From Muribaculaceae bacterium (GTDB lineage Bacteria > Bacteroidota > Bacteroidia > Bacteroidales > Muribaculaceae): a DNA stretch of 46,140 nt. The notes beneath the pieces are model-generated. The model was not told the DNA's origin and did not search any database. It saw only the letters and a list, made by a program, of their open reading frames with translations. Position 1 is the stretch's first letter; the number at the start of each line of letters is the position of its first letter. Shown piece after piece: positions 11,425 to 20,333 of the stretch. Location: the NCBI GenBank assembly GCA_029061255.1, contig JAIDSL010000181.1:1-46140 (forward strand). Reading direction: 5' to 3'. The translations under genes were made by a program, and so were the position numbers.

Positions 11425-12783
11425 ATGGCAAGTATTTCTGAAAAAATTGGCTACGCCCTCGGCGATGCCGCCTCAGGCGGTATCGTATGGAAAATCATGT
11501 CGATAGCCTTCCCGTTCTTCTTCACAAACGCTTTCGGACTCTCACTCGAAGATGCAGCGCTGCTCATGCTCATAGCGCGTCTGTTTGATGTGGTCACCGA
11601 CCCTATCATGGGTAGTCTCGCCGACCGCACCCAGAGCCGCTTTGGCACCTATCGACCTTGGCTTATCTACGGAGCTGTTCCATTTGGCATAGTGTTCGCA
11701 TTTCTGCTCTATACTCCCGACTTTGGACCGGATGGTAAACGAGTGTATGCTTATGCACTCTACCTCCTCATGATGGTGCTCTACACTGCTGTGAACGTTC
11801 CCTACGGTTCTCTGCTTGGCGTAATGACAGAGGATGACAATGAGAAAAACCAGTTTTCAGCCTACCGTATGGTTGGAGCATATGCCATGGGATTCATAAC
11901 GTTGCTGTCATTCCCCTACATCCAGAAGATGATCGGGGGAAATGAAAACGACCCGGTGGTCCTTGCTCATCAATACTCCATCATCGGTGTGATCTTCGGC
12001 ATCATTGCGGCTATCATGACTCTGGCATGTGGACTTATGACGAAGGAACGCCTGAAACCGGTTCGCGCCGAAAAATTCAGTTTCAAGCAGTTTGGTGATC
12101 TGTTCCGAAATAAGCCATGGGTATGCATGACCACCATAAGCATCCTGACCAACTTCTTCAATGGTTTCCGCTATGCTGTGGTAGCTTATATGTTCGACTA
12201 CTGTCTCGACGGAGAAGTCACTTTGGGAAGTTTCATCATCAACTATACTGTCTTTATGGCATTCGGCGAAATCACCTGTATGATTTTCGGAGGAGTCTCG
12301 CCGGTATTCACCAAGTGGGTAGGATCGAAGCGCGGTGCATTCACATGGGCAGCCACAATTTGCTGCGTCACTTCTGTGGTGTTCTTCTTCATTCCCATGA
12401 GCACTTCGTATATATGGTTGATGATAGCAGTCTCTATCATTACATCGGTCGGAGTAGGCATCTATTCACCTCTGCTTTGGTCAATGTATGCCGACGTAGC
12501 TGACTATGCTACACAGAAGAACGGAGTGTCGTCTACAGGTCTTATTTTCTCTTCAGGCACAATGGCACAGAAATTCGGAAGTGCTATCTCAGGTTCACTC
12601 ATAGCAATCCTTCTCGGGCTGGCAGGTGCCACTATGACCGAGATTGACGGCACCACCACTATAAACCCTGAATCAATCACCGCCTCAGTGCGCACCATGA
12701 TCTGGGCACTCTTCTCCCTCTTCCCTGCAGGCATAGCCGCTATCATGGGAATCATGACCTACTTCTTCCCCATAAAGAAGTAA
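11425..12783 (+). CDS. GPH-family (MelB-type) sugar:cation symporter
   Basis: The 452-residue protein has about 12 hydrophobic membrane segments and belongs to the glycoside-pentoside-hexuronide symporters of the major facilitator superfamily. The signature ARLFDVVTDPIMGSLADRT places Asp at residues 55 and 59, the same numbers as the cation-coordinating D55 and D59 of E. coli MelB, so coupling to Na+ or H+ is expected. A second family signature, RFGTYRPWL, follows at about 71-79. By position in the operon (as in the B. fragilis mannan cluster) it should carry mannobiose or short mannooligosaccharides across the inner membrane, feeding the cytoplasmic epimerase and phosphorylase. Confidence 0.92.
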   Translation: MASISEKIGYALGDAASGGIVWKIMSIAFPFFFTNAFGLSLEDAALLMLIARLFDVVTDPIMGSLADRTQSRFGTYRPWLIYGAVPFGIVFAFLLYTPDFGPDGKRVYAYALYLLMMVLYTAVNVPYGSLLGVMTEDDNEKNQFSAYRMVGAYAMGFITLLSFPYIQKMIGGNENDPVVLAHQYSIIGVIFGIIAAIMTLACGLMTKERLKPVRAEKFSFKQFGDLFRNKPWVCMTTISILTNFFNGFRYAVVAYMFDYCLDGEVTLGSFIINYTVFMAFGEITCMIFGGVSPVFTKWVGSKRGAFTWAATICCVTSVVFFFIPMSTSYIWLMIAVSIITSVGVGIYSPLLWSMYADVADYATQKNGVSSTGLIFSSGTMAQKFGSAISGSLIAILLGLAGATMTEIDGTTTINPESITASVRTMIWALFSLFPAGIAAIMGIMTYFFPIKK

Positions 12784-12808
12784 TGTGGAACCTTCAATGT
12801 AAATTTGA

Positions 12809-14059
12809 ATGTTAAAAAATATATTTAAGGAAGAACTGACCGCCAACCTTACTGAAAACATCCTCCCATACTGGATGGAGAAGATGAAAGATCCGAGGGG
12901 AGGATACTACGGTCGTCGCGACGGCAATGATATTCTTGACAAGGAAGCTCCCAAGGGTGCTATCCTTCAAGCCCGTATTCTTTGGACATTCTCTGCCGCC
13001 TACAATGCCATAAAGAAGACGAAATACCTTGAGGAAGCCCGCCACGCATATGAATTCATACGGGATCATTTCATCGATGAGAAAAATGGAGGAGCCTACT
13101 GGAGTGTGACAGCGGATGGGACCCCTCTCGACACAAAGAAGCAATTCTATGCCATTGCCTTTATAATATATGGGCTTTCTGAATATTATATAGCATCGAG
13201 CGATGAGAATGCGCTTCAGCTTGCGGTCCGGTTGTTTGACTCAATCGAAGAGCACGCACGCGACAGGGAGAAAGACGGATATATCGAAGCTGCCACCTGC
13301 GATTGGCACCCTATTGAAGACATGCGTCTCAGCGAACGCGATGCAAATGCCTCCAAGACTATGAACACTCATCTTCATATCCTTGAGGGATACACAAATC
13401 TTCTGCGCGCGCTCCGCATTGCACAAGAACGAGGCGTGAAGACAGTTTCTGAAGCCGATATTGAGAAGGTGAAGGAAGCTACAGTCTACCTGCTCCGCAT
13501 TTTCCTTGACCGCATAGAGAATCCGGAGACCCATCACCTCACCCTCTTCTTCGATGATGACTGGAACAAATATGATGATGCCGAATCTTACGGACACGAT
13601 ATTGAGGCTTCGTGGCTCCTCCTCGAGACAGCATTGGTAATCGGCGACAAGAAACTTACGGAGGAGACTCTTGAGCATACCCGCCTCATCGCACTTGCAG
13701 CTCTTAAAGGGCGCCGGGAAGATGGGAGCATGGTCTATGAGCTTCACGGCAATGGCACTCTCGATGCCGACCGCCATTGGTGGGTGCAGGCAGAAAACGT
13801 AATCGGGCAATTATATCTTGCTCGGTTCCACAGTGATCCGGAGACAGAGGCAGAATCCATCTATTGGCTGAAGTCGGCCTACGAAAGCTGGCGGTATATA
13901 GCCGACAACCTTGTGGATCCGCAGGGCGAATGGTTTTGGTCGATTAAAGCCGATGGATCCACAAACAGGGATGACGACAAGGCGGGATTCTGGAAATGTC
14001 CCTACCACAACTCCCGCATGTGCCTCGAATCAATCAAGCAACTTAACTCATTAAACTAA
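12809..14059 (+). CDS. AGE-family 2-epimerase (mannobiose/cellobiose 2-epimerase)
   Basis: The 416-residue cytoplasmic protein has the (alpha/alpha)6 barrel of the N-acylglucosamine/cellobiose 2-epimerase superfamily. Conserved histidines are visible in MNTHLHILE (H188, H190), YGHDIEASWL (H263) and KCPYHNSRMC (H400), the positions expected for the general acid/base pair. Aromatic residues W323-W325 in DRHWWVQAE match the substrate-stacking site. It converts the reducing-end mannose of mannobiose to glucose, giving the substrate of GH130. It lies 25 bases after the symporter and 18 before the GH36 gene, so cotranscription is very likely. It is not an N-acetylglucosamine epimerase by context. 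Confidence 0.92.
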   Translation: MLKNIFKEELTANLTENILPYWMEKMKDPRGGYYGRRDGNDILDKEAPKGAILQARILWTFSAAYNAIKKTKYLEEARHAYEFIRDHFIDEKNGGAYWSVTADGTPLDTKKQFYAIAFIIYGLSEYYIASSDENALQLAVRLFDSIEEHARDREKDGYIEAATCDWHPIEDMRLSERDANASKTMNTHLHILEGYTNLLRALRIAQERGVKTVSEADIEKVKEATVYLLRIFLDRIENPETHHLTLFFDDDWNKYDDAESYGHDIEASWLLLETALVIGDKKLTEETLEHTRLIALAALKGRREDGSMVYELHGNGTLDADRHWWVQAENVIGQLYLARFHSDPETEAESIYWLKSAYESWRYIADNLVDPQGEWFWSIKADGSTNRDDDKAGFWKCPYHNSRMCLESIKQLNSLN

Positions 14060-14077
14060 TCAACCTAACTTTTAGAT

Positions 14078-16282
14078 ATGAAAAAGATTTTCATGTGCCT
14101 GTCCTTTGCCATGCTGGCAGTCGCATTCTCAGCATCAGCAGAGACAGTGCATATATCTACGCCAAAGACCTCTTTGGTTCTCGATGCCACAAAGGGAGAA
14201 CAGCCAAAGTTTCTCTACTATGGCAACTCGCTTTCCACAGGCGACTTGCAAAACATCCAGGCAGCCGGCACTCCCAACCTGAATGCATATCCGGTCTACG
14301 GCTTATGGCCTGCCAACGAGGCTGCCTTCGCGGCTGTACACTCCGACGGCAACATGACACTCGATATGGTGACCGACAACGTGTCAGTAACAAAGAATCC
14401 CGATGGAGGAGAGACCACTACCATCACCATCAAAGACAAGGTGTATCCATTCACAATAGATCTCAACTACCGTACATTCCCCGGTCTTGACGTGATCGAG
14501 ACTTGGACAGAGGCATCTCACAATGAGAAAGGAAACGTAAAACTTACCCGTTTCATGTCAGGCTACCTGCCTGTCCGCCGCAACGACGTGCATGTCTCCC
14601 AGCTCTATGGCACATGGGCAAATGAAGGGCGAGTAGAAGAGGCTCCTCTTCCCCACGGCGTAAAGATGATCAAGAATAAAGACGGCGCCCGCAACTCCCA
14701 TACGGCTCACGGCGAGGTGATGATCTCGCTCGACGGGAAAGCGAAAGAAAATGACGGCAGGGTGATTGGAGCAGCCCTCTGCTATGGAGGCAACTACAAA
14801 CTGATGTTTGACACCGACGACACCGATTATCACCATTTCTTTGCCGGAATCAACGAAGAAAATTCTTCCTATAATCTCAAGAAGGGTGAAAAATTCACTA
14901 CTCCTCCGCTTGCTCTTACCTATTCTGAGGAAGGTCTTGGCGGTGCCAGCCGCAACTTCCACAAGTGGGGTCGTGAGCAGCGTCTCGCCCACGGTGACAC
15001 TCCGCGCAAGATACTTCTCAACAGCTGGGAAGGCGTATATTTCGACATCAACGAGGAAGGCATGCAGCAGATGATGACGGATATCGCCAATATGGGTGGT
15101 GAGCTCTTCGTTATGGACGACGGATGGTTTGGCACAAAATATCCTCGCAACAACGACTCTACATCACTCGGTGACTGGACTGTGGACACCAACAAGCTCC
15201 CGGGCGGCATTCAGGCTCTCTGCAATGCTGCAAAGGAGCGCGGCATCAAGTTTGGCATCTGGATTGAGCCGGAAATGGTCAATAGCGTATCTGAACTTTA
15301 CGAGAAGCACCCGGAATACGTGGTGAAGGCTCCAAACCGCGAGCCCGTGCTTGGACGCGGTGGCACACAGATGGTGCTCGACCTCGCCAACCCCAAGGTG
15401 CAGGATATCGTATTCAATATCGTGGATACCCTGCTCACAAAATATCCTGAAATCGACTATATCAAGTGGGATGCCAATGCTCCGATCATGAACCACGGAT
15501 CGCAGTATCAGACAGCCGACAACCAAAGCCATCTTTACATCGACTATCACAAGGGTTTCATCAAGGCTCTGGAGCGCATCCGCGCTAAATATCCCGACGT
15601 TACAATCCAGGCTTGCGCCAGTGGTGGCGGACGTGCCAACTGGGGCATTCTCCCCTATTTCGATGAGTTCTGGGTAAGCGACAACACCGATGCACTGCAG
15701 CGTATCTACATGCAGTGGGGTACAAGCTACTTCTTCCCTGCCATCACTATGGCATCGCACATCTCAGCTTCTCCCAACCATCAGACTAACCGCATAGTTC
15801 CCCTGAAGTTCCGCACCGACGTGGCTATGAGCGGGCGTCTCGGAATGGAGATCCAGCCCAAAAACATGACTGAGGAAGAAAAGGAGCAGAGCCGCAAGGC
15901 TATCGCAGACTATAAGTCGGTGCGCGACGTGGTGCAGTTCGGCGACCTTTACCGTCTTCTCTCGCCATATGACGGCAAGGGAGCGGCATCGCTGATGTAT
16001 GTATCTCCCGACAAGAAAGACGGAGTATTCTACTGGTGGAAGACAGAGCAGTTCGTCAACCAGCAGTTGCCACGCGTGACAATGGCTGGTCTCGACCCCA
16101 ATAAGACCTACACTGTCACCGAGCTCAACCGTATCGACAACGAGCCACTCCCCTACGAAGGCAAATCCTTCACCGGAGCCTTCCTGATGTCAAACGGCCT
16201 CGAGATGCCCCTCTCCCACAACGTAGACTGGAACAAGCGCAACGACTACGCCTCACGCGTCCTCAAGCTCACAGCGAAATAA
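14078..16282 (+). CDS. Secreted GH36 alpha-galactosidase
   Basis: The 734-residue protein has a signal peptide cleaved after ASA (residue 21), an N-terminal beta-supersandwich (22-300), a catalytic barrel (about 310-640) and a C-terminal beta domain. VMDDGWFG (345-352) is the GH36 hallmark. The nucleophile is D465 in YIKWDANAPI and the acid/base is D535 in WVSDNTDALQR. ACASGGGR (512-519) also matches the family. It should remove alpha-1,6-galactose from galactomannan in the periplasm. It ends the operon, followed 71 bases later by a strong terminator. Its presence is the main evidence that the substrate is a galactosylated mannan. Confidence 0.93.
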   Translation: MKKIFMCLSFAMLAVAFSASAETVHISTPKTSLVLDATKGEQPKFLYYGNSLSTGDLQNIQAAGTPNLNAYPVYGLWPANEAAFAAVHSDGNMTLDMVTDNVSVTKNPDGGETTTITIKDKVYPFTIDLNYRTFPGLDVIETWTEASHNEKGNVKLTRFMSGYLPVRRNDVHVSQLYGTWANEGRVEEAPLPHGVKMIKNKDGARNSHTAHGEVMISLDGKAKENDGRVIGAALCYGGNYKLMFDTDDTDYHHFFAGINEENSSYNLKKGEKFTTPPLALTYSEEGLGGASRNFHKWGREQRLAHGDTPRKILLNSWEGVYFDINEEGMQQMMTDIANMGGELFVMDDGWFGTKYPRNNDSTSLGDWTVDTNKLPGGIQALCNAAKERGIKFGIWIEPEMVNSVSELYEKHPEYVVKAPNREPVLGRGGTQMVLDLANPKVQDIVFNIVDTLLTKYPEIDYIKWDANAPIMNHGSQYQTADNQSHLYIDYHKGFIKALERIRAKYPDVTIQACASGGGRANWGILPYFDEFWVSDNTDALQRIYMQWGTSYFFPAITMASHISASPNHQTNRIVPLKFRTDVAMSGRLGMEIQPKNMTEEEKEQSRKAIADYKSVRDVVQFGDLYRLLSPYDGKGAASLMYVSPDKKDGVFYWWKTEQFVNQQLPRVTMAGLDPNKTYTVTELNRIDNEPLPYEGKSFTGAFLMSNGLEMPLSHNVDWNKRNDYASRVLKLTAK

Positions 16283-16352
16283 AATCGGCTCAAGCAGCCA
16301 CAAAAACAACACAGCATCTCCTCACCTCCAAGTATAATGGAACCCCAATGAA

Positions 16353-16377
16353 AAAGGCAGCCTCTTCGGCTGCCTTT
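16353..16377. terminator. Bidirectional intrinsic terminator
   Basis: Ten-base perfect arms (16353-16362 and 16368-16377) enclose the 5-base loop TCTTC. T-rich sequence follows on the plus strand and a T run follows on the minus strand. It lies between the convergent GH36 and ATPase genes and can serve both. Confidence 0.9.
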
Positions 16378-16387
16378 CTTTATTTAT

Positions 16388-17950
16388 CTATTTTTCGATT
16401 TTCCAATCTTCGATGCAACGAGACTCGGAGGAAAAGTTGACACCGATGCGGATGATCTGCCTGCCATCCATCTGATATTTGCGCGCGTATTTCTTCTCCT
16501 CTATCTGGCGAAGAGCCTGCTCGGCCGTGCCATCGTATTTCAACTCTATGACATAGATGTAGTCATCGGTCTTGACTGTGATATCGATACTGCCGTCGGA
16601 GGTAGCCGATTCAGTCTCAGTCTCAAGTCCTACAAGGTCCATCAGGAGGAAGAAGGCGTTATGGAAGTTGTTCTCGTTGTCCATCTTCATCTTGAAATGA
16701 ACTCCTGCGAAATATGCCTGCATGCACTTCATCGCCTTGTCAGCCTCTCCTAATATAAAGTACATCACCATGTCGCCTACGAGTTTCTTCGGCTCTTCGT
16801 CGCTGCGACACTTTACGTAATATGGCAGGAGCACATTGAAGAGTCCCTTCTTCACCTCCTCGTTAGGTATCCCCAGCCGATAGCGCTTGATTTTTGAATT
16901 ATAGCTTTTGATGGTCAAATAGCCGGTCTGGTAGAGCAACGCAAGGGGCTGTGGAGTCATAAGATCAAGCCCTTTGAGATCATCTGCGCTGCAGTAGGTG
17001 TCGAACATGGATTCAAGATCGGCATCAACTCTCTTTAAAGTCTCGGCTACAATCCTCGGCATACCGGTATCGTTCCAGTAATTGGATATTTCTGAATCCT
17101 TCATAGCGTTGAGAAGCGACCATGGATTATATATGTCACTGCCGTTTTTTGAGAAACGGTATCCGTCATAATTCCTCTTTAGCAGTCTAAGCGCAGAGTC
17201 TTTACTGATGTCGTGAGACTCGGCGAGTCTCAAAACACCTTGATGAAGGTTGCCGAGCATTTCCCGCTCCGTGATGCCACATATATCTGAGTAATCATCA
17301 AGGAAAGTGATGTCTACAAGATTATTGAGGTCGGAGAATACGCTCAGTTTTCCAAAACGGCTTACGCCGGTCAGAAAAACCATCCGAATGTGTTCGGCTG
17401 AGCTCTTGAAATTGGAATAGACCGACGATAGTTTTTCCCTATAATGGTCGATATTTTCCTTATTATTGATATTGGCAACCATTGGTTTATCGTATTCATC
17501 AACAAGAATCACCACCTGTCGACCAGTCTTTTTGTGTGCCGCCTCTATAATGTTCTCAAATCGAGCAGAGAAAGACTCGGCAATATCCGTGATTCCGTAT
17601 TCAGCCTCCCATTTCTTGAATGTGTTGTCATAGACACCATCCAGTTCACCCTGTACCTTATACCCGACACGGTTCAAATCAAGCCGTAGTACAGGATAAG
17701 ATTCCCAGGTCCAATCCATAGATTCGACATCAAGGCCTTTGAAAAGTTCCCGCCGCCCTTCGAAGAAGCATTGGAGAGTAGATAGGAAAAGGCTTTTCCC
17801 GAAACGCCGCGGACGCGCCAGAAAGCAATAACGGGACTTACTCTTGATAAGCTCCGCTACGTAGCGCGTCTTGTCGATATAGACGTAGCCCTCCTCGCGG
17901 AGTGTCTTGAAGTCCTGCAATCCGATCGGGTATACCATTTCCTGCTCCAT
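16388..17950 (-). CDS. AAA-ATPase-like protein with C-terminal PD-(D/E)XK nuclease domain
   Basis: This 520-residue protein is of the type widespread and multicopy in Bacteroidetes genomes. The N-terminal ATPase domain has the variant P-loop RPRRFGKS (46-53) and Walker B ILVDEYDKP (148-156). The C-terminal domain (about 420-520) has the nuclease-like core: D456 in SIDI, then E469-L470-K471 in VIELK, followed by a conserved Gln-rich helix. These proteins are cytoplasmic and their function is not established; a link to mobile or defence functions is often suspected. It has no carbohydrate link and sits between the two arms of the mannan locus with its own promoter, so it looks like an insertion into the locus. 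Confidence 0.85.
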   Translation of the reverse strand: MEQEMVYPIGLQDFKTLREEGYVYIDKTRYVAELIKSKSRYCFLARPRRFGKSLFLSTLQCFFEGRRELFKGLDVESMDWTWESYPVLRLDLNRVGYKVQGELDGVYDNTFKKWEAEYGITDIAESFSARFENIIEAAHKKTGRQVVILVDEYDKPMVANINNKENIDHYREKLSSVYSNFKSSAEHIRMVFLTGVSRFGKLSVFSDLNNLVDITFLDDYSDICGITEREMLGNLHQGVLRLAESHDISKDSALRLLKRNYDGYRFSKNGSDIYNPWSLLNAMKDSEISNYWNDTGMPRIVAETLKRVDADLESMFDTYCSADDLKGLDLMTPQPLALLYQTGYLTIKSYNSKIKRYRLGIPNEEVKKGLFNVLLPYYVKCRSDEEPKKLVGDMVMYFILGEADKAMKCMQAYFAGVHFKMKMDNENNFHNAFFLLMDLVGLETETESATSDGSIDITVKTDDYIYVIELKYDGTAEQALRQIEEKKYARKYQMDGRQIIRIGVNFSSESRCIEDWKIEK

Positions 17951-17987
17951 ATCTAAGGCTCTTTTAATATATAACGATTGAGATCGG

Positions 17988-17995
17988 CAAAGATA
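17988..17995 (-). promoter_or_regulatory. -7 promoter box for the ATPase/nuclease gene
   Basis: The minus strand reads TATCTTTG, a perfect TAnnTTTG box about 37 bases upstream of the ATG at 17950. No matching -33 TTTG is visible. Confidence 0.55.
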
Positions 17996-18058
17996 ATAAA
18001 AAAAATTGTCATTTGTCCGGGTAGCCTGCCATTATTTTGAAAAACAATATAAAGTAAT

Positions 18059-18084
18059 GGTACTACTCCGAGTGGAGCAGCACC
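18059..18084 (-). terminator. Probable terminator after the GH59 gene
   Basis: The minus-strand RNA forms an 11-bp stem (two G-U pairs) around a 4-base loop ACUC, 20 bases after the GH59 stop. It is followed by a T-rich stretch ending in a T5 run. It would end the susC-to-GH59 transcript before the ATPase gene. Confidence 0.6.
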
Positions 18085-18103
18085 ATAGATCTTAAGGGAA
18101 TAA

Positions 18104-20197
18104 TTAATTATTCTTACTATACAAAGGCTTTATGTCTGGCAAGGCCGGAGATGTCTGATCTACTGCAAGTGGAGCTATCCGAAGATTGTCGAAATATGGA
18201 GTGCTGACACTGCGCTCATGCAAGGGAGCCAGAAGGCCCGCCATTCCTTTGGGATACTGAGAAGAGGATGCATGGACTACCTCACGACCATCGACATAAC
18301 CGGTCAATTCGTCACCTTCCAGCCTGAGCTTTAGTGTATGCCATTCATATGGCTTTATTCCTTCCACCACAGCTTCGTCAAGAAGATATTCTCCGCCAGT
18401 CTCTACATCTGTACGGGCCTTTATGAGAGCCTGCTGCTCGGCATCGCCTATAAGTTCCTTCTGGTCGAGCTTGCCGCGTGTAATGACAAGCGAGCACTTA
18501 CCACGATCGTCGAGTTTGAGATAATAACCTTTAGCCCATATTCCATAACCGGAACCGACATCGCAGACACGCCCCATCAAAGCCGCCTCATCGCCTGAAT
18601 TCAGATATATGTCTGCACTAACCTCGTAGTCATTCCAGACAGAATCACCGACTATTGTATAATGATGCCATTCGGGAGCCCAACTGAGAGTATGCTCACC
18701 CACTGTCTGACGTATACAAGATCCGTTGCCGTCAGGACGCTCCGTCAGTTCAAAGCACCCTATGATATCAGCTGTATAGTGAGGAAGATAACCCCAATCA
18801 GAATGATTGCCGTAATCTTCAAAATCGTCAGCGTAAGGCATTGGGAATGGATTCGAAGACGGGATATTGTCAAATGAGCCTTTCTGCTGTCCTCTTGTGG
18901 TAGAAAGCGAGTAGACGGTATTAGGACGAAGCGTAAGGCTAAACGATCCTTTCACGGGTGTGATATCCTTTTCACGTACGAATTGATCTTTAGCATCGCT
19001 ACGCCAGACACAGAGTGGAGAGTCAGACAGGTCACCCTGCAGATCTATCTTGACAGTCTGTGGCTTTTTCGCATCCTTAGTCTCGATAATTATACTGTAA
19101 TCGCCATTTTCAGGATTTCTTAACGTGACCATCGAGCCGCCTCCATCAAGCAGCAAGCATCCGTCGTCAAGATAATTCCAACCTATCTGAGAGAACTGGC
19201 CATAGTGCGCATAGCCCCAAAGAGCCTCGCGCACGCCGTAGTTGCCGCTCCACGGCTCACGCGCAAGCACCATGGCAGGATCGTGACTGTATGGCTCAAG
19301 GGGATAGACACCGGCGATATCATACCAGTTCACTACGTGGGAGGCACCGCTTACGATATAGTTCTCGTTGAAGCACTTGACAATCGTAATCAACATGTCG
19401 AAACCCTTACGGTAGACATGCTCCTCACTGTTCCAGATGGTCTTTCCCATCGACTCTGCGAGCTGACGCTGCTCCTGAGTAAGTGGAATCTCGCTGAATG
19501 TGTGGGCATCGACCACGTCAAAGGCATCACGCAGCTCAGGATCGTCAGCCATAGCCTTGAGGAAATCCATTTTAGAGTCACCCCAGTTGCCAAAACCATG
19601 CAGGATTATGTCATCATAGCCGTTAGCAACCATAGCCTTTTTCAATGCCTTGGCGAAATCTCCGCTCCACCCTTTCTCGTTATGGCATCCGAGCGCATCA
19701 AGTTTGATGCCATGCGCTGACTCAAGACCGGCAAGCCAGTTAATATAGTAGTCCACCATGTCCTGCGACCAGAAATCCCCGACCCATGCCGGTGCGCTCC
19801 AGGCCGTCGCGTCAAGGTTGAGCTGTGGATTGCGTTTTCGTGCCTCCTGCATGACCCACCACGTATAGCCACGATGGAAGTTGTTATCGCCGCGCCAGTG
19901 GCTGTGGCTGGGCATAGACCCTTGTGTGGAATTACCATCACCCGGTATTTCGACAAGGAGGGCGCTAACTGACGCACCGAACATCGGCTTGTAGACAAGA
20001 TCCATGATCTCGTCGCGCTGCTGTTGCGGATAGTCTTTGAGAAGCACTGATGTCGCGCCGCCGCCATTCACTATACCAATCCCGTCAAACCTTTTGCCTT
20101 CGCAATCACTGTTAATTTTTATAGTCTGCCTAGCGGCTGACGACATAACGCATAATGCCGCAAGTGAAAGAGCAATGAATGATCTTGATATTCTCAT
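18104..20197 (-). CDS. GH59 family enzyme (galactocerebrosidase-like beta-galactosidase)
   Basis: The 697-residue protein has a signal peptide (about 1-22) and resembles animal galactocerebrosidase throughout its first 450 residues: RFDGIGIVNGGGATSVLL (36-53), VEIPGDGNSTQG (82-93), RGYTWWVMQEARKRNP (109-124) and REPWSG. The acid/base is E174 in CHNEKGW and the nucleophile is E258 in IWNSEEH. A second beta domain (about 360-430) and a C-terminal LamG-like jelly roll (about 455-675) complete the GH59 architecture. GH59 members remove terminal beta-galactose. The bacterial substrate is unknown; in this locus beta-galactosyl side chains on mannan are the natural guess. GH30 was considered, but the block motifs fit GH59 better. 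It is the last gene of the minus-strand arm. Confidence 0.85.
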   Translation of the reverse strand: MRISRSFIALSLAALCVMSSAARQTIKINSDCEGKRFDGIGIVNGGGATSVLLKDYPQQQRDEIMDLVYKPMFGASVSALLVEIPGDGNSTQGSMPSHSHWRGDNNFHRGYTWWVMQEARKRNPQLNLDATAWSAPAWVGDFWSQDMVDYYINWLAGLESAHGIKLDALGCHNEKGWSGDFAKALKKAMVANGYDDIILHGFGNWGDSKMDFLKAMADDPELRDAFDVVDAHTFSEIPLTQEQRQLAESMGKTIWNSEEHVYRKGFDMLITIVKCFNENYIVSGASHVVNWYDIAGVYPLEPYSHDPAMVLAREPWSGNYGVREALWGYAHYGQFSQIGWNYLDDGCLLLDGGGSMVTLRNPENGDYSIIIETKDAKKPQTVKIDLQGDLSDSPLCVWRSDAKDQFVREKDITPVKGSFSLTLRPNTVYSLSTTRGQQKGSFDNIPSSNPFPMPYADDFEDYGNHSDWGYLPHYTADIIGCFELTERPDGNGSCIRQTVGEHTLSWAPEWHHYTIVGDSVWNDYEVSADIYLNSGDEAALMGRVCDVGSGYGIWAKGYYLKLDDRGKCSLVITRGKLDQKELIGDAEQQALIKARTDVETGGEYLLDEAVVEGIKPYEWHTLKLRLEGDELTGYVDGREVVHASSSQYPKGMAGLLAPLHERSVSTPYFDNLRIAPLAVDQTSPALPDIKPLYSKNN

Positions 20198-20230
20198 CTA
20201 ATGAAAGTTATTGTGTTGTTGAAAAAAGAC

Positions 20231-20321
20231 AGACATCTGTTCCGGCAACCATAATAATATCTATATTTCCATAATACGTATAACATGAATAGCCAGATGA
20301 AAAAATCCGGAACAGATGTCT
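20231..20321. repeat. 15-bp perfect inverted repeat between GH26 and GH59
   Basis: Arms 20231-20245 and 20307-20321 are exact reverse complements, separated by 61 bases. They fill most of the 136-base gap. On the minus strand the second arm is followed by GTCTTTTTTC, so the structure could act as a long-loop terminator or attenuator that lowers GH59 expression relative to the upstream genes. A protein-binding pair is also possible. Confidence 0.8.
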
Positions 20322-20333
20322 AAATATAAATTT

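Noticed and set aside
15164-15760. Minus-strand 198-residue open frame inside the GH36 gene
   Set aside because: It is antisense to the catalytic barrel of GH36 and looks like codon-bias shadow.
18098-18113. 16-base perfect A/T-rich palindrome over the GH59 stop codon
   Set aside because: It is AT-only apart from its ends and overlaps coding sequence; chance is a sufficient explanation.
18104-20197. GH30 assignment for the galactocerebrosidase-like protein
   Set aside because: The block motifs (GGGATS, EIPGDGNST, RGY-WW, EPWSG) and C-terminal jelly roll match GH59; GH30 shares only the general barrel.
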